Part shown: positions 1 to 7,871 of the stretch, piece by piece
Layout: each line of letters starts with the position of its first letter
Numbering within the stretch: the stretch's first letter is position 1
Source of the DNA: a bacterium
GTDB lineage: Bacteria > Spirochaetota > Spirochaetia > Treponematales > Rectinemataceae
Reading direction: 5' to 3'
Assembly: GCA_021286735.1 (NCBI GenBank)
Contig: JAJTBU010000002.1
Coordinates: forward strand, 1-33,591
Length of the DNA: 33,591 nt
Translations under genes and position numbers: made by a program
The notes under the pieces: generated by a model
What the model saw: only the letters and a program-made list of their open reading frames with translations
What the model was told of the DNA's origin: nothing
Databases searched by the model: none

Positions 1-148
1 CGTCGATGGCGCAGCCGCCGAACAGATAGGTCGAAAACTCGAACTCGTGGCCGAATTTCTCGGCGATCGCCTCCAGGACGAGCTTTCCCTGGGCGACGAC
101 GTCGGGGCCGATTCCGTCGCCGGGCAGAAGTGTTATCGCGTATCGCAT
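1..148 (-). CDS. leuB: 3-isopropylmalate dehydrogenase, N-terminal part (runs off the window)
   Basis: The minus strand from 148 encodes MRYAITLLPGDGIGPDVV and continues to ...FGGCAID at the window edge, with no stop. The opening LLPGDGIGPDV motif is the N-terminal nucleotide-binding strand and loop of isopropylmalate/isocitrate dehydrogenases, and FGGCAID matches the LeuB position. The family oxidatively decarboxylates 3-isopropylmalate in leucine synthesis. It also acts on the methylmalate intermediate of the citramalate route, which fits its place behind cimA. The start is set by TAGGAG six bases upstream, and the TAG of that Shine-Dalgarno is the cimA stop codon, so the two genes are translationally tight. 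Only about 49 codons are visible, so catalytic residues cannot be checked. Confidence 0.88.
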   Translation of the reverse strand, partial: MRYAITLLPGDGIGPDVVAQGKLVLEAIAEKFGHEFEFSTYLFGGCAID

Positions 149-157
149 TCGTTTCTC

Positions 158-1798
158 CTAGCGCCGCTCGGCGGCGTTCCGCTCCATGTCGCGGATCAGC
201 TTGTATTCGATGGAATCGACCAGAGCGGCGCGGCTCGCGTCGATGATGTCGGTGGAGACGCCCACGGTCGTCCAGGCCTCGGTCCCGTCGGTGGAATCGA
301 TCAATACCCTGACCCAGGCCGCGGTGGCGTCCTGGCCGTCGATCACGCGGACCTTGTAGTCCGAGAGGCGCACCCGGCTCAGCTCCGGGTAGAAGCGCTC
401 AAGGGCGCGGCGCAGGGCCTTGTCCAGGGCGTTCACGGGGCCGTCGCCCTCGGCGGCGGCCATTTCGGTGGCGCCGTCCACCAGGACCTTCACCCAGGCA
501 TTGGAGCAGGAGTCGGCGTCGGGGGCCGGGTGCTCGCTCACCACGCGGTAGCGTTCGATCGAGAAGAGGGGCGCGTAGCCGTCGAGCTCGCGCCTGACGA
601 GGAGCTCGAAGCTCGCGTCGGCGCCCTCGAACTGCCAGCCCTCCGCCTCCAGGCTCTTGAGCCGAGCGGCCACGGCGGCGGCCACGGGGCTGTCCTTCGT
701 TATGGAAGGGTCCACCTTCCTGGCCCTTTCGGCGATGGCCGAGCGGCCGCCCACCTCGGACATCAGGAAGCGCCGGTCGTTGCCCACGCGGGCCGGGTCG
801 ACGTGCTCGAAGGAGGCCCGCACCTTGAGGATGCCGTCGGCGTGCATGCCCGCCTTGTGGGCGAAGGCGCGTGCGCCGACATAGGCCATGCCCTCGGGGA
901 TGGAAACGTTGGCGATCTCGGCCACGCGCCGCGACAGGGCCGAGATCCGCTCGAGCCTGCCGGCGGGCAGGCAGCGCAGGCCCCGCTTGAGCTCGAGGCT
1001 CGGCACGATGGCCGCCAGAGCCGCGTTGCCGCAGCGCTCGCCGAAGCCGACGAGGGTGCCCTGGACTTGGGCGGCGCCCGCGTCGACGGACAGAAGGCTG
1101 TTGGCGATCGCCATGCCCATGTCGTCGTGGGCGTGTATGCCCACGATGCGGGCGGGGCTTCCCGGCGTCCGCGAGGCGCGCTCCGCCGCGAGGGCGATCG
1201 CCGCCCTCACCCCGTCCTGTATCTCGGCGGGGAAGGAGCCGCCGTTCGTGTCGCAGAGGACGATCCTATCGGCGCCCGCCTCCAGGGCCGCCTCGAGGGT
1301 GGCCATCGCGTAGCCGGGATTCGCCCGCCTTCCGTCGAAGAAGTGCTCGGCGTCGTAGATCACCGTCCGCCCCGCGTCCTTGCAGAAGGCGACCGTTTCG
1401 CGGATCATCGCGAGATTCTCCGCCAGGCTCACCCTCAAGACCTCTGTGGCGTGGAGATCCCAGCTCTTGCCGAAGAGGACAACCGCCTCGGTTCCCGCCT
1501 GGAGGAGGGAGAGAACGCTCTCGTCCCCCGAGGGGGTCGCGCCCTTTTTCCGGGTGGAGCCGCAGGCGCAAAGCTTGGAGGTGGTCAACCCGAGCTGGCC
1601 GGCCGCCTTGAAGAACTCCAGGTCCTTGGGGTTGGAGCCGGGATTTCCCGCCTCGATCCAGGCCACGCCGAGCTCGTCCAGCGCCTGGGCAACCGCCATC
1701 TTGTCGCGGACCGAGAAAGTTATCCCCTCGCCCTGGGCCCCGTCCCTTAGGGTGGTGTCGAATATCTCGATTTGGGGGACGAAGGGTTTTTCAGACAC
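158..1798 (-). CDS. cimA: (R)-citramalate synthase
   Basis: This encodes a 546-residue enzyme of the LeuA/HMG-CoA lyase-like family that condenses pyruvate with acetyl-CoA to citramalate, the first step of threonine-independent isoleucine synthesis. The N-terminus carries [20 protein letters not shown]; the GAQGEG form is characteristic of CimA, whereas leuA next door has GEQAPR. HAHDDMG (the metal-binding His region of the TIM barrel) and GFGERCGN follow. The last 150 or so residues form a LeuA-type regulatory domain (YKVRVIDG..ATAAWVRVLIDSTDG), so feedback control, probably by isoleucine, is inferred. The start is GTG at 1798, with GGAAGG about seven bases upstream. The gene overlaps the end of leuA by eight bases. 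The length is normal for the Leptospira/Geobacter-type enzyme. Confidence 0.93.
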   Translation of the reverse strand: MSEKPFVPQIEIFDTTLRDGAQGEGITFSVRDKMAVAQALDELGVAWIEAGNPGSNPKDLEFFKAAGQLGLTTSKLCACGSTRKKGATPSGDESVLSLLQAGTEAVVLFGKSWDLHATEVLRVSLAENLAMIRETVAFCKDAGRTVIYDAEHFFDGRRANPGYAMATLEAALEAGADRIVLCDTNGGSFPAEIQDGVRAAIALAAERASRTPGSPARIVGIHAHDDMGMAIANSLLSVDAGAAQVQGTLVGFGERCGNAALAAIVPSLELKRGLRCLPAGRLERISALSRRVAEIANVSIPEGMAYVGARAFAHKAGMHADGILKVRASFEHVDPARVGNDRRFLMSEVGGRSAIAERARKVDPSITKDSPVAAAVAARLKSLEAEGWQFEGADASFELLVRRELDGYAPLFSIERYRVVSEHPAPDADSCSNAWVKVLVDGATEMAAAEGDGPVNALDKALRRALERFYPELSRVRLSDYKVRVIDGQDATAAWVRVLIDSTDGTEAWTTVGVSTDIIDASRAALVDSIEYKLIRDMERNAAERR

Positions 1799-3374
1799 CG
1801 GCGCCTTCCTTGGTCGCCGCGGCCCTGGCCGCCGCGTCAGCGCTAAGATGCCCGCGCATGGCCGAAAGCTCCCACTCCATGGAGTTGATCGCGGCGATAT
1901 AGGCCAGGATCGAGGCCTCGACGATGTCGGTGGAGAGGCCGCGGCCGTTCCACTGCTGTCCCTCCATCGAGACCTTGACCGTCGCCTCGCCCTGGGCGTC
2001 CTCGCCGCCCGTGACCGCGCCCAGCTCGAAGGAGTCGAGATCGAGGTTCTTGCCGATCAGTCGGTCGATTGCCGAGAAGGCCGCGTCGATGGGGCCGTCG
2101 CCCACGGCGACCTCCTCGCGGAACTCGCCGCTCTTGTTTTTGAGCTTGATGGTGCAGGTCGAGCTCAGGGAAGAGCCCGAGTTGATCACCCAGCGGTCGA
2201 GGGTCCAAGTGTCGGGATGGGATTTGGTCGAGCCGACGACGAGGGCCTCGATGTCGCGGTCGCTCACGGTCTTCTTCTTGTCGGCCAGGACCTTGAAGCG
2301 CGCGAACAGCTCGTCGATGGCCAGGCCGGCGGGCTCGAAGCCGAGGTCCTTCAGCCGCTCCTCGAAAGCGTGCTTGCCCGAGTGCTTGCCTAGGACCATG
2401 CGGTTCGAGGGGAAGCCCACGGACTCGGGGGTCATGATCTCGTAGGTGGCCCGGTTGGCGAGCACGCCGTGCTGGTGGATGCCCGCCTCGTGGGCGAAGG
2501 CGTTCTCGCCCACGATGGCCTTGTTGGGCTGGACGCGCACGCCGGTCACCTTGGAGACGAGGCGGGAGGTGGCGTAAATCTGGGGCGTGACGATGCCGCA
2601 CTCGACGCCGAGCTCCTCCCTGCGCGTGGTCAGGATCATGGCGAGCTCCTCGAGGGAGGCGTTGCCGGCCCGCTCGCCCAGGCCGTTGATCGTGCACTCG
2701 ATCTGGTCGGCTCCGGCCTGGACGGCCGCGATCGTGTTGGCGACGGCTAGCCCCAAGTCGTTGTGGCAGTGCACCGAGATGGCGGCCTTCTCGATGCCCG
2801 GCGTGTGGGCCTTGATGTAGGCGACGAAGGGGCCGAACTCGCCCGGAAGGGCGTAGCCCACCGTGTCGGGGATGTTGAGGACCGTCGCGCCGGCCGCGAT
2901 CACCGCGCCGAAAACCTTGCAGACGAAATCGGGATCGCTGCGGAAGGCGTCCTCGGCGGAGAACTCAACCTCGGGGCAGCGTTCCCTGGCGTAGGACACG
3001 GCGTCGACGGCGCGCGCGAGCACCTCGTCGGGCGTCATCTTGAGCTTGAACTCCATGTGGATGGGCGACGTGGCGATGAAGGTGTGGATGCGCGGGCGTG
3101 CGGCGTTCGCAAGGGCCTCGAGGCCCGCGTCGATGTCGCCCCTGGACGCCCTGCAGAGGGCGGCCACCGTCGAAGCCTTGACGACCTCGGCCACCGCCCT
3201 CACCGCGGCGAGATCGCCGGGGCTGGCGGCGGGGAAGCCCGCCTCGATCACGTCCACGCCGAGGCGCTCCAGCTGCCTGGCCACCTCGACCTTCTCCTGC
3301 AAGTTCATGCTACAGCGCGGCGCCTGTTCGCCGTCCCTGAGCGTCGTATCGAATATCTTCACCGTGCGGGCCAT
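1791..3374 (-). CDS. leuA: 2-isopropylmalate synthase
   Basis: This encodes 527 residues. It catalyses the first committed step of leucine synthesis, condensing acetyl-CoA with 2-ketoisovalerate. The N-terminus reads [20 protein letters not shown], the classic LeuA signature with the catalytic Arg and metal-binding Asp. [14 protein letters not shown] supplies the metal-binding His pair, and [14 protein letters not shown] is the second family signature. From about residue 390 a LeuA dimerisation/allosteric domain follows (leucine feedback in the family). The ATG at 3374 lies ten bases after the leuD stop and has a strong GAGGAGGGG ribosome site, part of which follows the leuD TGA directly. The 3' end overlaps cimA by eight bases. 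The sequence is clearly distinct from cimA, so the two are ancient paralogues rather than a recent duplication. Confidence 0.96.
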   Translation of the reverse strand: MARTVKIFDTTLRDGEQAPRCSMNLQEKVEVARQLERLGVDVIEAGFPAASPGDLAAVRAVAEVVKASTVAALCRASRGDIDAGLEALANAARPRIHTFIATSPIHMEFKLKMTPDEVLARAVDAVSYARERCPEVEFSAEDAFRSDPDFVCKVFGAVIAAGATVLNIPDTVGYALPGEFGPFVAYIKAHTPGIEKAAISVHCHNDLGLAVANTIAAVQAGADQIECTINGLGERAGNASLEELAMILTTRREELGVECGIVTPQIYATSRLVSKVTGVRVQPNKAIVGENAFAHEAGIHQHGVLANRATYEIMTPESVGFPSNRMVLGKHSGKHAFEERLKDLGFEPAGLAIDELFARFKVLADKKKTVSDRDIEALVVGSTKSHPDTWTLDRWVINSGSSLSSTCTIKLKNKSGEFREEVAVGDGPIDAAFSAIDRLIGKNLDLDSFELGAVTGGEDAQGEATVKVSMEGQQWNGRGLSTDIVEASILAYIAAINSMEWELSAMRGHLSADAAARAAATKEGAGV

Positions 3375-3384
3375 GAGCCCCTCC

Positions 3385-3915
3385 TCAATATCGGTCGGCG
3401 GCGAACTGAACCCAGCCCCCCGCCCGCACCATCGCCATCTCGAAATCGCCGAGGACGAAGGGCACCGTCAGCTGGTTCCCGCCGTCCCGCGCCGCGAAAC
3501 GCAAGGTCCTGTGCTCCGCGTCGAAAACCAGGTCGGCCGGGGCGCCCGAGAAGCGCTCGAACACCTCGGCGATCGTGGCCTTCGGCAGCTCCACCGCCAC
3601 CATGCCGCAGTTGAACATGTTCTGGCGGAAGATGCGCGCGAAGCTTTCGGCCACCACGATGTTGATCCCGTTGGCCTCGAGGGCCCAGGGCGCGTGCTCC
3701 CGCGAGCTGCCGCAGCCGAAGTTGGCCCTCGAGATCACCGCCCCCTTGCCAGAAAGGTCGGCCGCGCGGTCGAAGCCGCGCAGCGAAAGGTCCTCGAAGC
3801 AGAAGGGCCCGAGCGCCTCCCTGGAATCCTCGTTCAGGTAGCGCGCCGGAATGATCTCATCGGTGTTGATGTCGTCGCGATCGAGAAAAAGCAATGGGCC
3901 GCCTAGGGTCTTCAT
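3385..3915 (-). CDS. leuD: 3-isopropylmalate dehydratase small subunit
   Basis: This encodes 176 residues, the swivel-domain subunit that pairs with LeuC to isomerise 2-isopropylmalate to 3-isopropylmalate (and citramalate to the methylmalate in the cimA route). DDINTDEIIPARYL at the N-terminus and the loop NFGCGSSREHAPWAL are diagnostic for aconitase-superfamily small subunits. The latter supplies substrate-binding Ser and Arg. IFRQNMFNCGM is also family-typical. The ATG at 3915 is preceded by AAAGGAGG at about nine bases. The 102-base gap to leuC contains a large hairpin, listed separately, so leuD expression could be set independently of leuC within the same mRNA. Confidence 0.95.
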   Translation of the reverse strand: MKTLGGPLLFLDRDDINTDEIIPARYLNEDSREALGPFCFEDLSLRGFDRAADLSGKGAVISRANFGCGSSREHAPWALEANGINIVVAESFARIFRQNMFNCGMVAVELPKATIAEVFERFSGAPADLVFDAEHRTLRFAARDGGNQLTVPFVLGDFEMAMVRAGGWVQFAADRY

Positions 3916-3951
3916 GGTGGCGATCCTCCTTTCCTTTCGTGATGTCGGTGC

Positions 3952-4020
3952 CCGCGAGGCGGGGCGGCGTTCCGCCGCCCCGCCTCGCGGAAGCAGCCCC
4001 CCAATCAGGGGCCGCTCCTA
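3952..4020 (-). repeat. REP-like double hairpin between leuC and leuD
   Basis: Bases 3952-3969 and 3973-3990 are perfect 18-base inverse complements around a 3-base loop (TTC on plus), giving an almost pure G/C stem. Next to it, 3994-4016 forms a second hairpin, CAGCCCC against GGGGCCG with one G-U wobble on the RNA. Read on the minus strand, the element opens at the leuC stop as CTGTAGGAGCGGCCCC. That resembles the TGTAGGAGCGGC heads of REP elements in GC-rich proteobacteria. No U-tract follows, so it is not a standard terminator. A role in mRNA stability or in balancing LeuC and LeuD, or status as a mobile REP/REPIN copy, is inference. Confidence 0.6.
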
Positions 4021-5304
4021 CAGGGCTGGCGTTATGTGGCCGGCGACAGCCGTCGCGGCCGCCGTGGCGGGGCTCATCAGGTGGATCATGCCGCCCTTGC
4101 CCATGCGCCCGTTGAAGTTCCTGTTCGTGGTCGACGCGCAGATCTCGCCGGAGGCGAGGACGCCGTTCGACATGCCGAGGCAGGCGCCGCAGGTGGGGTT
4201 CGTCACGCAGAACCCCGCGTCCAGGAAGGTCTGTATGATCCCCTCCCTCAGCGCCTGGGCGTAGACCGCCGGCGTGGCGGGCGAGACGATGCCCCGCACC
4301 CGCGGCGCGATCCGTTTGCCCGCCAGCACCGCCGCGGCGGCCCGCAGGTCCTCGATCCTGCCGTTGGTGCAGGAACCGATGTAGACCTGGTCCACGGCCA
4401 CGCCCGAGAGCTGCGCGGCGGGCATCACCTGGTCGGGCTTGTAGCCCACCGTCGCCAGCGGCTCGACGGAGGCGCAGTCGATCGAATAGGTCGCGTCGTA
4501 GGCGGCGTCCTCGTCGGATCGCCAGCGGGCGTAGTCGGCCAATGCCTCCGCCTTCGTCGCGTAGAGCTTCTCGCCCTCGGGCCCGATGAAGGGCCAGAGA
4601 TAGTCGACGGTCGTCGCGTCGGGCATGCAGACGCCGCTCGTCGCTCCGGCCTCCACGGCCATGTTGCAGAGGGTCATGCGCCCCTCCATGCTCATCGCGT
4701 CCACGGCCGGGCCGCGGAACTCGAGCACTTTGGCGGTGGCGCCGCCGACGCCCAGCACCGAGATCGCCTTGAGAATGAGGTCCTTGGGGAAGACGCCCGG
4801 CCTGGGCAGGCCTTCAAGGTTGAGGCGGATGGTCCCCGGCCGGCGGAAGGCGCAGACGCCTTTGAGCACCGCGATCTCGATGTCGGTGGTCCCGACGCCG
4901 GCGGCGAAGGCTCCGAAAGCCCCGTGCGTGCAGGTGTGGCTGTCGCCCATCACCAGGGCGTAGCCCGGCCTCACGTAGCCCTTCTCGGGGAAGAGGGCGT
5001 GGCATACGCCGTTGCGCCCGATGTCGAAGAAATCGACGATATTCTGGCGGCGCGCCCAGCGGCGCAGCGTCGCGCCCTGCTCGGCCGTCTTGGAGTCCTT
5101 GGCGGGCGAGACGTGGTCGATCACCGCCTTGATCCTGGCCGGGTCGAAGACGCGGTCCATGCCCCGGCGTTCGAGATCGTCGATCGCGATGGGCGTGGTG
5201 ATCTCGTGGCAGAAGACCGCGTCGAGCTTGAGGACCCAGGTGTCGGGAAAGGGCATGTCGATGAGGTGGGTCTCGAATATCTTTTCTGCGAGCGTCTTGC
5301 CCAT
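4018..5304 (-). CDS. leuC: 3-isopropylmalate dehydratase large subunit
   Basis: This encodes 428 residues (MGKTLAEKIFETHL...), the Fe-S-containing aconitase-family subunit. The 4Fe-4S ligands are visible as the Cys in YIGSCTNGR and the two in NPTCGACLGM. VMGDSHTCTHGAFGAFAAGVGTTD is the family signature. The length near 420 fits the short LeuC type, which pairs with a separate LeuD. The open frame extends upstream to 5877, but that part is a shadow of the regulator gene. ATG 5304 is chosen because it starts the conserved N-terminus and has AAAAGGAG seven bases upstream. It begins two bases after the regulator stop, so the two genes are co-transcribed. Confidence 0.95.
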   Translation of the reverse strand: MGKTLAEKIFETHLIDMPFPDTWVLKLDAVFCHEITTPIAIDDLERRGMDRVFDPARIKAVIDHVSPAKDSKTAEQGATLRRWARRQNIVDFFDIGRNGVCHALFPEKGYVRPGYALVMGDSHTCTHGAFGAFAAGVGTTDIEIAVLKGVCAFRRPGTIRLNLEGLPRPGVFPKDLILKAISVLGVGGATAKVLEFRGPAVDAMSMEGRMTLCNMAVEAGATSGVCMPDATTVDYLWPFIGPEGEKLYATKAEALADYARWRSDEDAAYDATYSIDCASVEPLATVGYKPDQVMPAAQLSGVAVDQVYIGSCTNGRIEDLRAAAAVLAGKRIAPRVRGIVSPATPAVYAQALREGIIQTFLDAGFCVTNPTCGACLGMSNGVLASGEICASTTNRNFNGRMGKGGMIHLMSPATAAATAVAGHITPAL

Positions 5305-5306
5305 GG

Positions 5307-5885
5307 TCAGCTCCTTTTCGGCATTTCGTTCTTGGGAGGGGTGATCACCCAGAACACCCGCAGGGGCTTCTCGCCCGCGTTGCGGAGGATGTGGGGATAG
5401 TCGGAGGCGAAGCTTGCCGAGTCGCCTGGCTCGAGCGCGTGGACCTGGCGGCCTATGCTCAGCTCGGCGCGGCCCTCGACCACGAGGCCCAGCTCCGAAC
5501 CCTTGTGTCCGTACTGGTCGCTCCCGGTCTGGGCGCCGGGCTGGAGGGTGATCTCGTAGGCCTCGATGCCGTCGATGCCGGGCACCAGGCCCTCGAGCTG
5601 GGCGAGGCGCTCGTAGAGGACGCCCGGCCGGGAGAGCGAGGAGCGCTGCCCCGCCTTGACCACCTGGACTTCCCGCTCGCGGCGGTAGTCCGAGAACAGG
5701 TATTCTAGATCGATGTCGAGGGCGTCGGCGATCGAGAGCAGCGTGTCGATGGCGGGCGAAACCTTGTTCCGCTCGATCTGGGAGACCAGGCTCTCGCTGA
5801 CGCCCGCCTTTTCGGCCACTTCCCTGAGGGTGAGCGAGCGCTTGTCCCGGACCGCCCGGATCTTGTCCCCGAACCAATATTTCAT
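5307..5885 (-). CDS. HTH-cupin transcriptional regulator heading the leu/ile operon
   Basis: This encodes 192 residues. Residues 4-62 are an XRE-type helix-turn-helix (IRAVRDKRSLTLREVAEKAG, then VSESLVSQIERNKVSPAIDT). Residues 110-180 are a cupin_2 barrel (HKGSELGLVVEGRAELSIG, with LEPGDSASFASDYPHILRN as the second cupin motif). Proteins of this XRE-cupin class sense a small ligand or metal through the cupin. Because it is the first gene of the operon and ends two bases before leuC, autoregulation and control of leucine/isoleucine synthesis are inferred; its ligand is unknown. It does not resemble LysR-type LeuO/IlvY or Lrp. The ATG at 5885 has GAAGG upstream and is the only plausible start. 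Confidence 0.85.
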   Translation of the reverse strand: MKYWFGDKIRAVRDKRSLTLREVAEKAGVSESLVSQIERNKVSPAIDTLLSIADALDIDLEYLFSDYRREREVQVVKAGQRSSLSRPGVLYERLAQLEGLVPGIDGIEAYEITLQPGAQTGSDQYGHKGSELGLVVEGRAELSIGRQVHALEPGDSASFASDYPHILRNAGEKPLRVFWVITPPKNEMPKRS

Positions 5886-5896
5886 CGCAGCCTTCT

Positions 5897-5933
5897 TTAT
5901 TTATACTAAAGGTGCTGAAATATATATTCAGAA
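5897..5933 (-). promoter_or_regulatory. Promoter and dyad operator of the leu/ile operon
   Basis: Within an AT-rich patch between the btuD-like gene and the regulator, the minus strand carries TATAAA at 5905-5900 as a likely -10. It lies about 15 bases before the ATG. Upstream, bases 5915-5931 form CTGAA-N7-TTCAG, a perfect 5-base dyad with an all A/T centre. It covers the place where a -35 box would sit; no good -35 match is visible, which is usual for activator-dependent or tightly repressed promoters. It is the obvious candidate binding site for the adjacent XRE-cupin regulator. Confidence 0.5.
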
Positions 5934-5949
5934 GATTGGCGCTGTCAAC

Positions 5950-6840
5950 TCACTTGGCGCGAAGCCACTCCGGATCGAGGATAATGTGGGGCACGGCGCC
6001 CGAGGGATGGGGCTCGACGATGACCCTGGCGCCGTAGGCGGCCCGGATCACCTCGGGGGTGAGGACTTCCGCGGGCTTTCCCTGGGCGGCGATCCGCCCT
6101 TCGGCGATCAGGACGACCTCGTCGGCGATCATGGCCGCCAGGTTCAGGTCGTGGACGGAGAAGGCCACCGCCTTGCCGGAGCGCGCCAGCTCCCTCAGCG
6201 TGCTCAGCGTCTCGAGCTGGTGCGCCATGTCGAGGTCGGCCGTCGGCTCGTCCAGGAGGAGGATGTCGGGGTCCTGGGCCAGGGCGCGCGCGATCACCAC
6301 CCTGCGGAACTCGCCGCCGGAGAGTTCGGTGACGAGGCGCCTGGCGAGGCCGGCGATGCCCATGCGCTCGAGGCTCGCGGCCACGACGCGGCCGGCTCCG
6401 GCGGCGTCGCGGCGGAACCAGCCCTCGGAGGCGAAGAGGCCCGCCTCCACGTAGTCGGCCACGGGCACCGGCCAGGCGGGCTGCTCACTCTGGAGCACCC
6501 GCGTCACGTAGAGGGCGCGGCGCCGCGGCGAGAGGCGGTGGAGATCCTGGCGCGAGCCGGGGAACTCGCCCTCGATGGTCAGGCGGACCCTGCCGTCCAG
6601 GAGGGGAAGCTCGCCGGAGAGGGCGCGGAACAGCGTTGTTTTGCCGGCGCCGTTGGGGCCTATCACCGCCAGCACCTTTCCCCGCTCGAGGTGGAGGAAG
6701 ACCTCGCGCAGGACGGGCTCGCCGGGGCGGTAGCCCACGGTGATCCCCTCCGCGAGGAGGATGGGGAGGCTTCCGGACGCCTTGGCCGCGGCGTCGAGCG
6801 CCCCGCCCGCGCGCTTGCCCCATTTGGACGCGGCGCTCAC
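5950..6840 (-). CDS. btuD: Corrinoid (BtuD/HmuV-type) ABC transporter ATP-binding protein
   Basis: This encodes 296 residues. Walker A is GPNGAGKTT, the signature is LSGGE, Walker B is ILLLDEP, and the H-loop His lies in SVHDLNLAA. The A-loop (GYRPGEPVL), FPGSRQDLHRLSPRRRALYVTRVLQ and the overall order place it in the FecE/BtuD/HmuV group, which powers uptake of vitamin B12, haem or siderophores. B12-type substrate is inferred from cobT and the riboswitch at the operon head. It begins with GTG, overlapping the permease stop as GTGA. An extension of about 26 residues rich in Ala/Lys precedes the usual N-terminus; a later start is possible but less well placed. Confidence 0.88.
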   Translation of the reverse strand: MSAASKWGKRAGGALDAAAKASGSLPILLAEGITVGYRPGEPVLREVFLHLERGKVLAVIGPNGAGKTTLFRALSGELPLLDGRVRLTIEGEFPGSRQDLHRLSPRRRALYVTRVLQSEQPAWPVPVADYVEAGLFASEGWFRRDAAGAGRVVAASLERMGIAGLARRLVTELSGGEFRRVVIARALAQDPDILLLDEPTADLDMAHQLETLSTLRELARSGKAVAFSVHDLNLAAMIADEVVLIAEGRIAAQGKPAEVLTPEVIRAAYGARVIVEPHPSGAVPHIILDPEWLRAK

Positions 6841-7871
6841 AGGGACCTCCCCTCGCGCGAGGTGGCGAGGAGGCGCAGGAAGACCGGCGCGCCGATGATG
6901 GCGGTGACGATGCCCACCGGCAGCTCGAGGGGGGCGGCCACGGAGCGGGCGACCGCGTCGGCGAGGAGGAGGAGGATGGCCCCGGCGGCGGCCGAGGCCG
7001 GAATCAGCCTGCGGTGGAGGGAGCCGACGATGAGCCGGGCGAAGTGCGGGCCAAGGAGGCCCACGAAGCCGATCACGCCGCCGGCCGCCACGGCCGCGGC
7101 CGCGCCGAGGGAGGACGCCGCCACCGCCAGCACCCGCAGGAGGCGCAGGTCCAGACCGAGATTGCCCGCCGCCTCCTCGCCGGCGCCCAGGATATCGAGG
7201 GGCCGGGCCAGCGCCAGGGCGCCTGCGAAACTGAGGACCGCGGCGGGCAGGGCGGTGGCCAGGTCGTGCCAGCCCTTGCCGCCGAAGCCGCCCAGCATCC
7301 AGAAGAAGACGGCGTGCAGGTCCTTGCCGTTCAGGGTGACGATCAGGGAGACGAAGGCCGAGAGAAAGGAGCCGATGGCCGTGCCCGCCAGCAGGAGGGC
7401 CGCGGTGGGCGCCGTCCTGCGGTTGATGGACGCGACGGCGTAGACCAGGGCCCCGGCCGCGATCGCGCCGAAGAAGGCGGCCGTCTCGGTGGCGCCGGGG
7501 AAGGACAGGCCCACCGCGGGGCCGAGCGCGATCGCGGCCACGGCGCCCAAGGAAGCGCCCGAGGAAACCCCGAGCGAATACGGATCGGCGAGAGGATTGC
7601 GGAAAAGCCCCTGGAGGACGACGCCCGAAGCCCCGAGTGCTGCCCCGGCCACGGCGGCCAGCAGGGTCCGCGCCAGGCGCAGCTCCCAGACGATCGCCAC
7701 CGTCACCGCGTCGACGTTCCGGCCGGCACCGAAGGCCGGCCCCAGGAGCTTGGCGCCCAGCGCCTCGGCCACCTGGGCCGGCGACAGCGTGACCGAGCCG
7801 GCGCAGAGGCTGCCGAAGAGGGCGGCGATGGCTCCCAAAACGAGGGCCGTCGCCGCAATGGCTTTTCTCAA
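6837..7871 (-). CDS. btuC: Corrinoid ABC transporter permease (FecCD/BtuC family)
   Basis: This encodes about 344 residues with eight to ten hydrophobic segments typical of FecCD permeases. The family hallmark ELRLARTLLAAVAGAALGASG is followed by VVLQGLFRNPLADPYSLGVSSGASLG, where the coupling region and PLADP loop are conserved. The C-terminus GFVGLLGPHFARLIVGSLHRRLIPAS is also diagnostic. The open frame continues far upstream across the binding-protein gene; that part is a shadow. The start is placed at TTG 7871, which overlaps the preceding stop as TTGA and begins right before the first membrane segment. GAGG lies about nine bases upstream. The substrate is inferred from context, not from the sequence. 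Confidence 0.87.
   Translation of the reverse strand: MRKAIAATALVLGAIAALFGSLCAGSVTLSPAQVAEALGAKLLGPAFGAGRNVDAVTVAIVWELRLARTLLAAVAGAALGASGVVLQGLFRNPLADPYSLGVSSGASLGAVAAIALGPAVGLSFPGATETAAFFGAIAAGALVYAVASINRRTAPTAALLLAGTAIGSFLSAFVSLIVTLNGKDLHAVFFWMLGGFGGKGWHDLATALPAAVLSFAGALALARPLDILGAGEEAAGNLGLDLRLLRVLAVAASSLGAAAAVAAGGVIGFVGLLGPHFARLIVGSLHRRLIPASAAAGAILLLLADAVARSVAAPLELPVGIVTAIIGAPVFLRLLATSREGRSL

Noticed and set aside
47-1750. Long plus-strand open frame of 567 codons across cimA
   Set aside because: It is antisense to cimA, has low-complexity Gly/Ala/His/Arg composition, and no family motif. GC-rich DNA produces such frames opposite real genes.
5305-5877. N-terminal extension of leuC in the same frame
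   Set aside because: It overlaps the whole regulator gene and is Arg/Pro/Gly-rich. The conserved LeuC start and ribosome site are at 5304.
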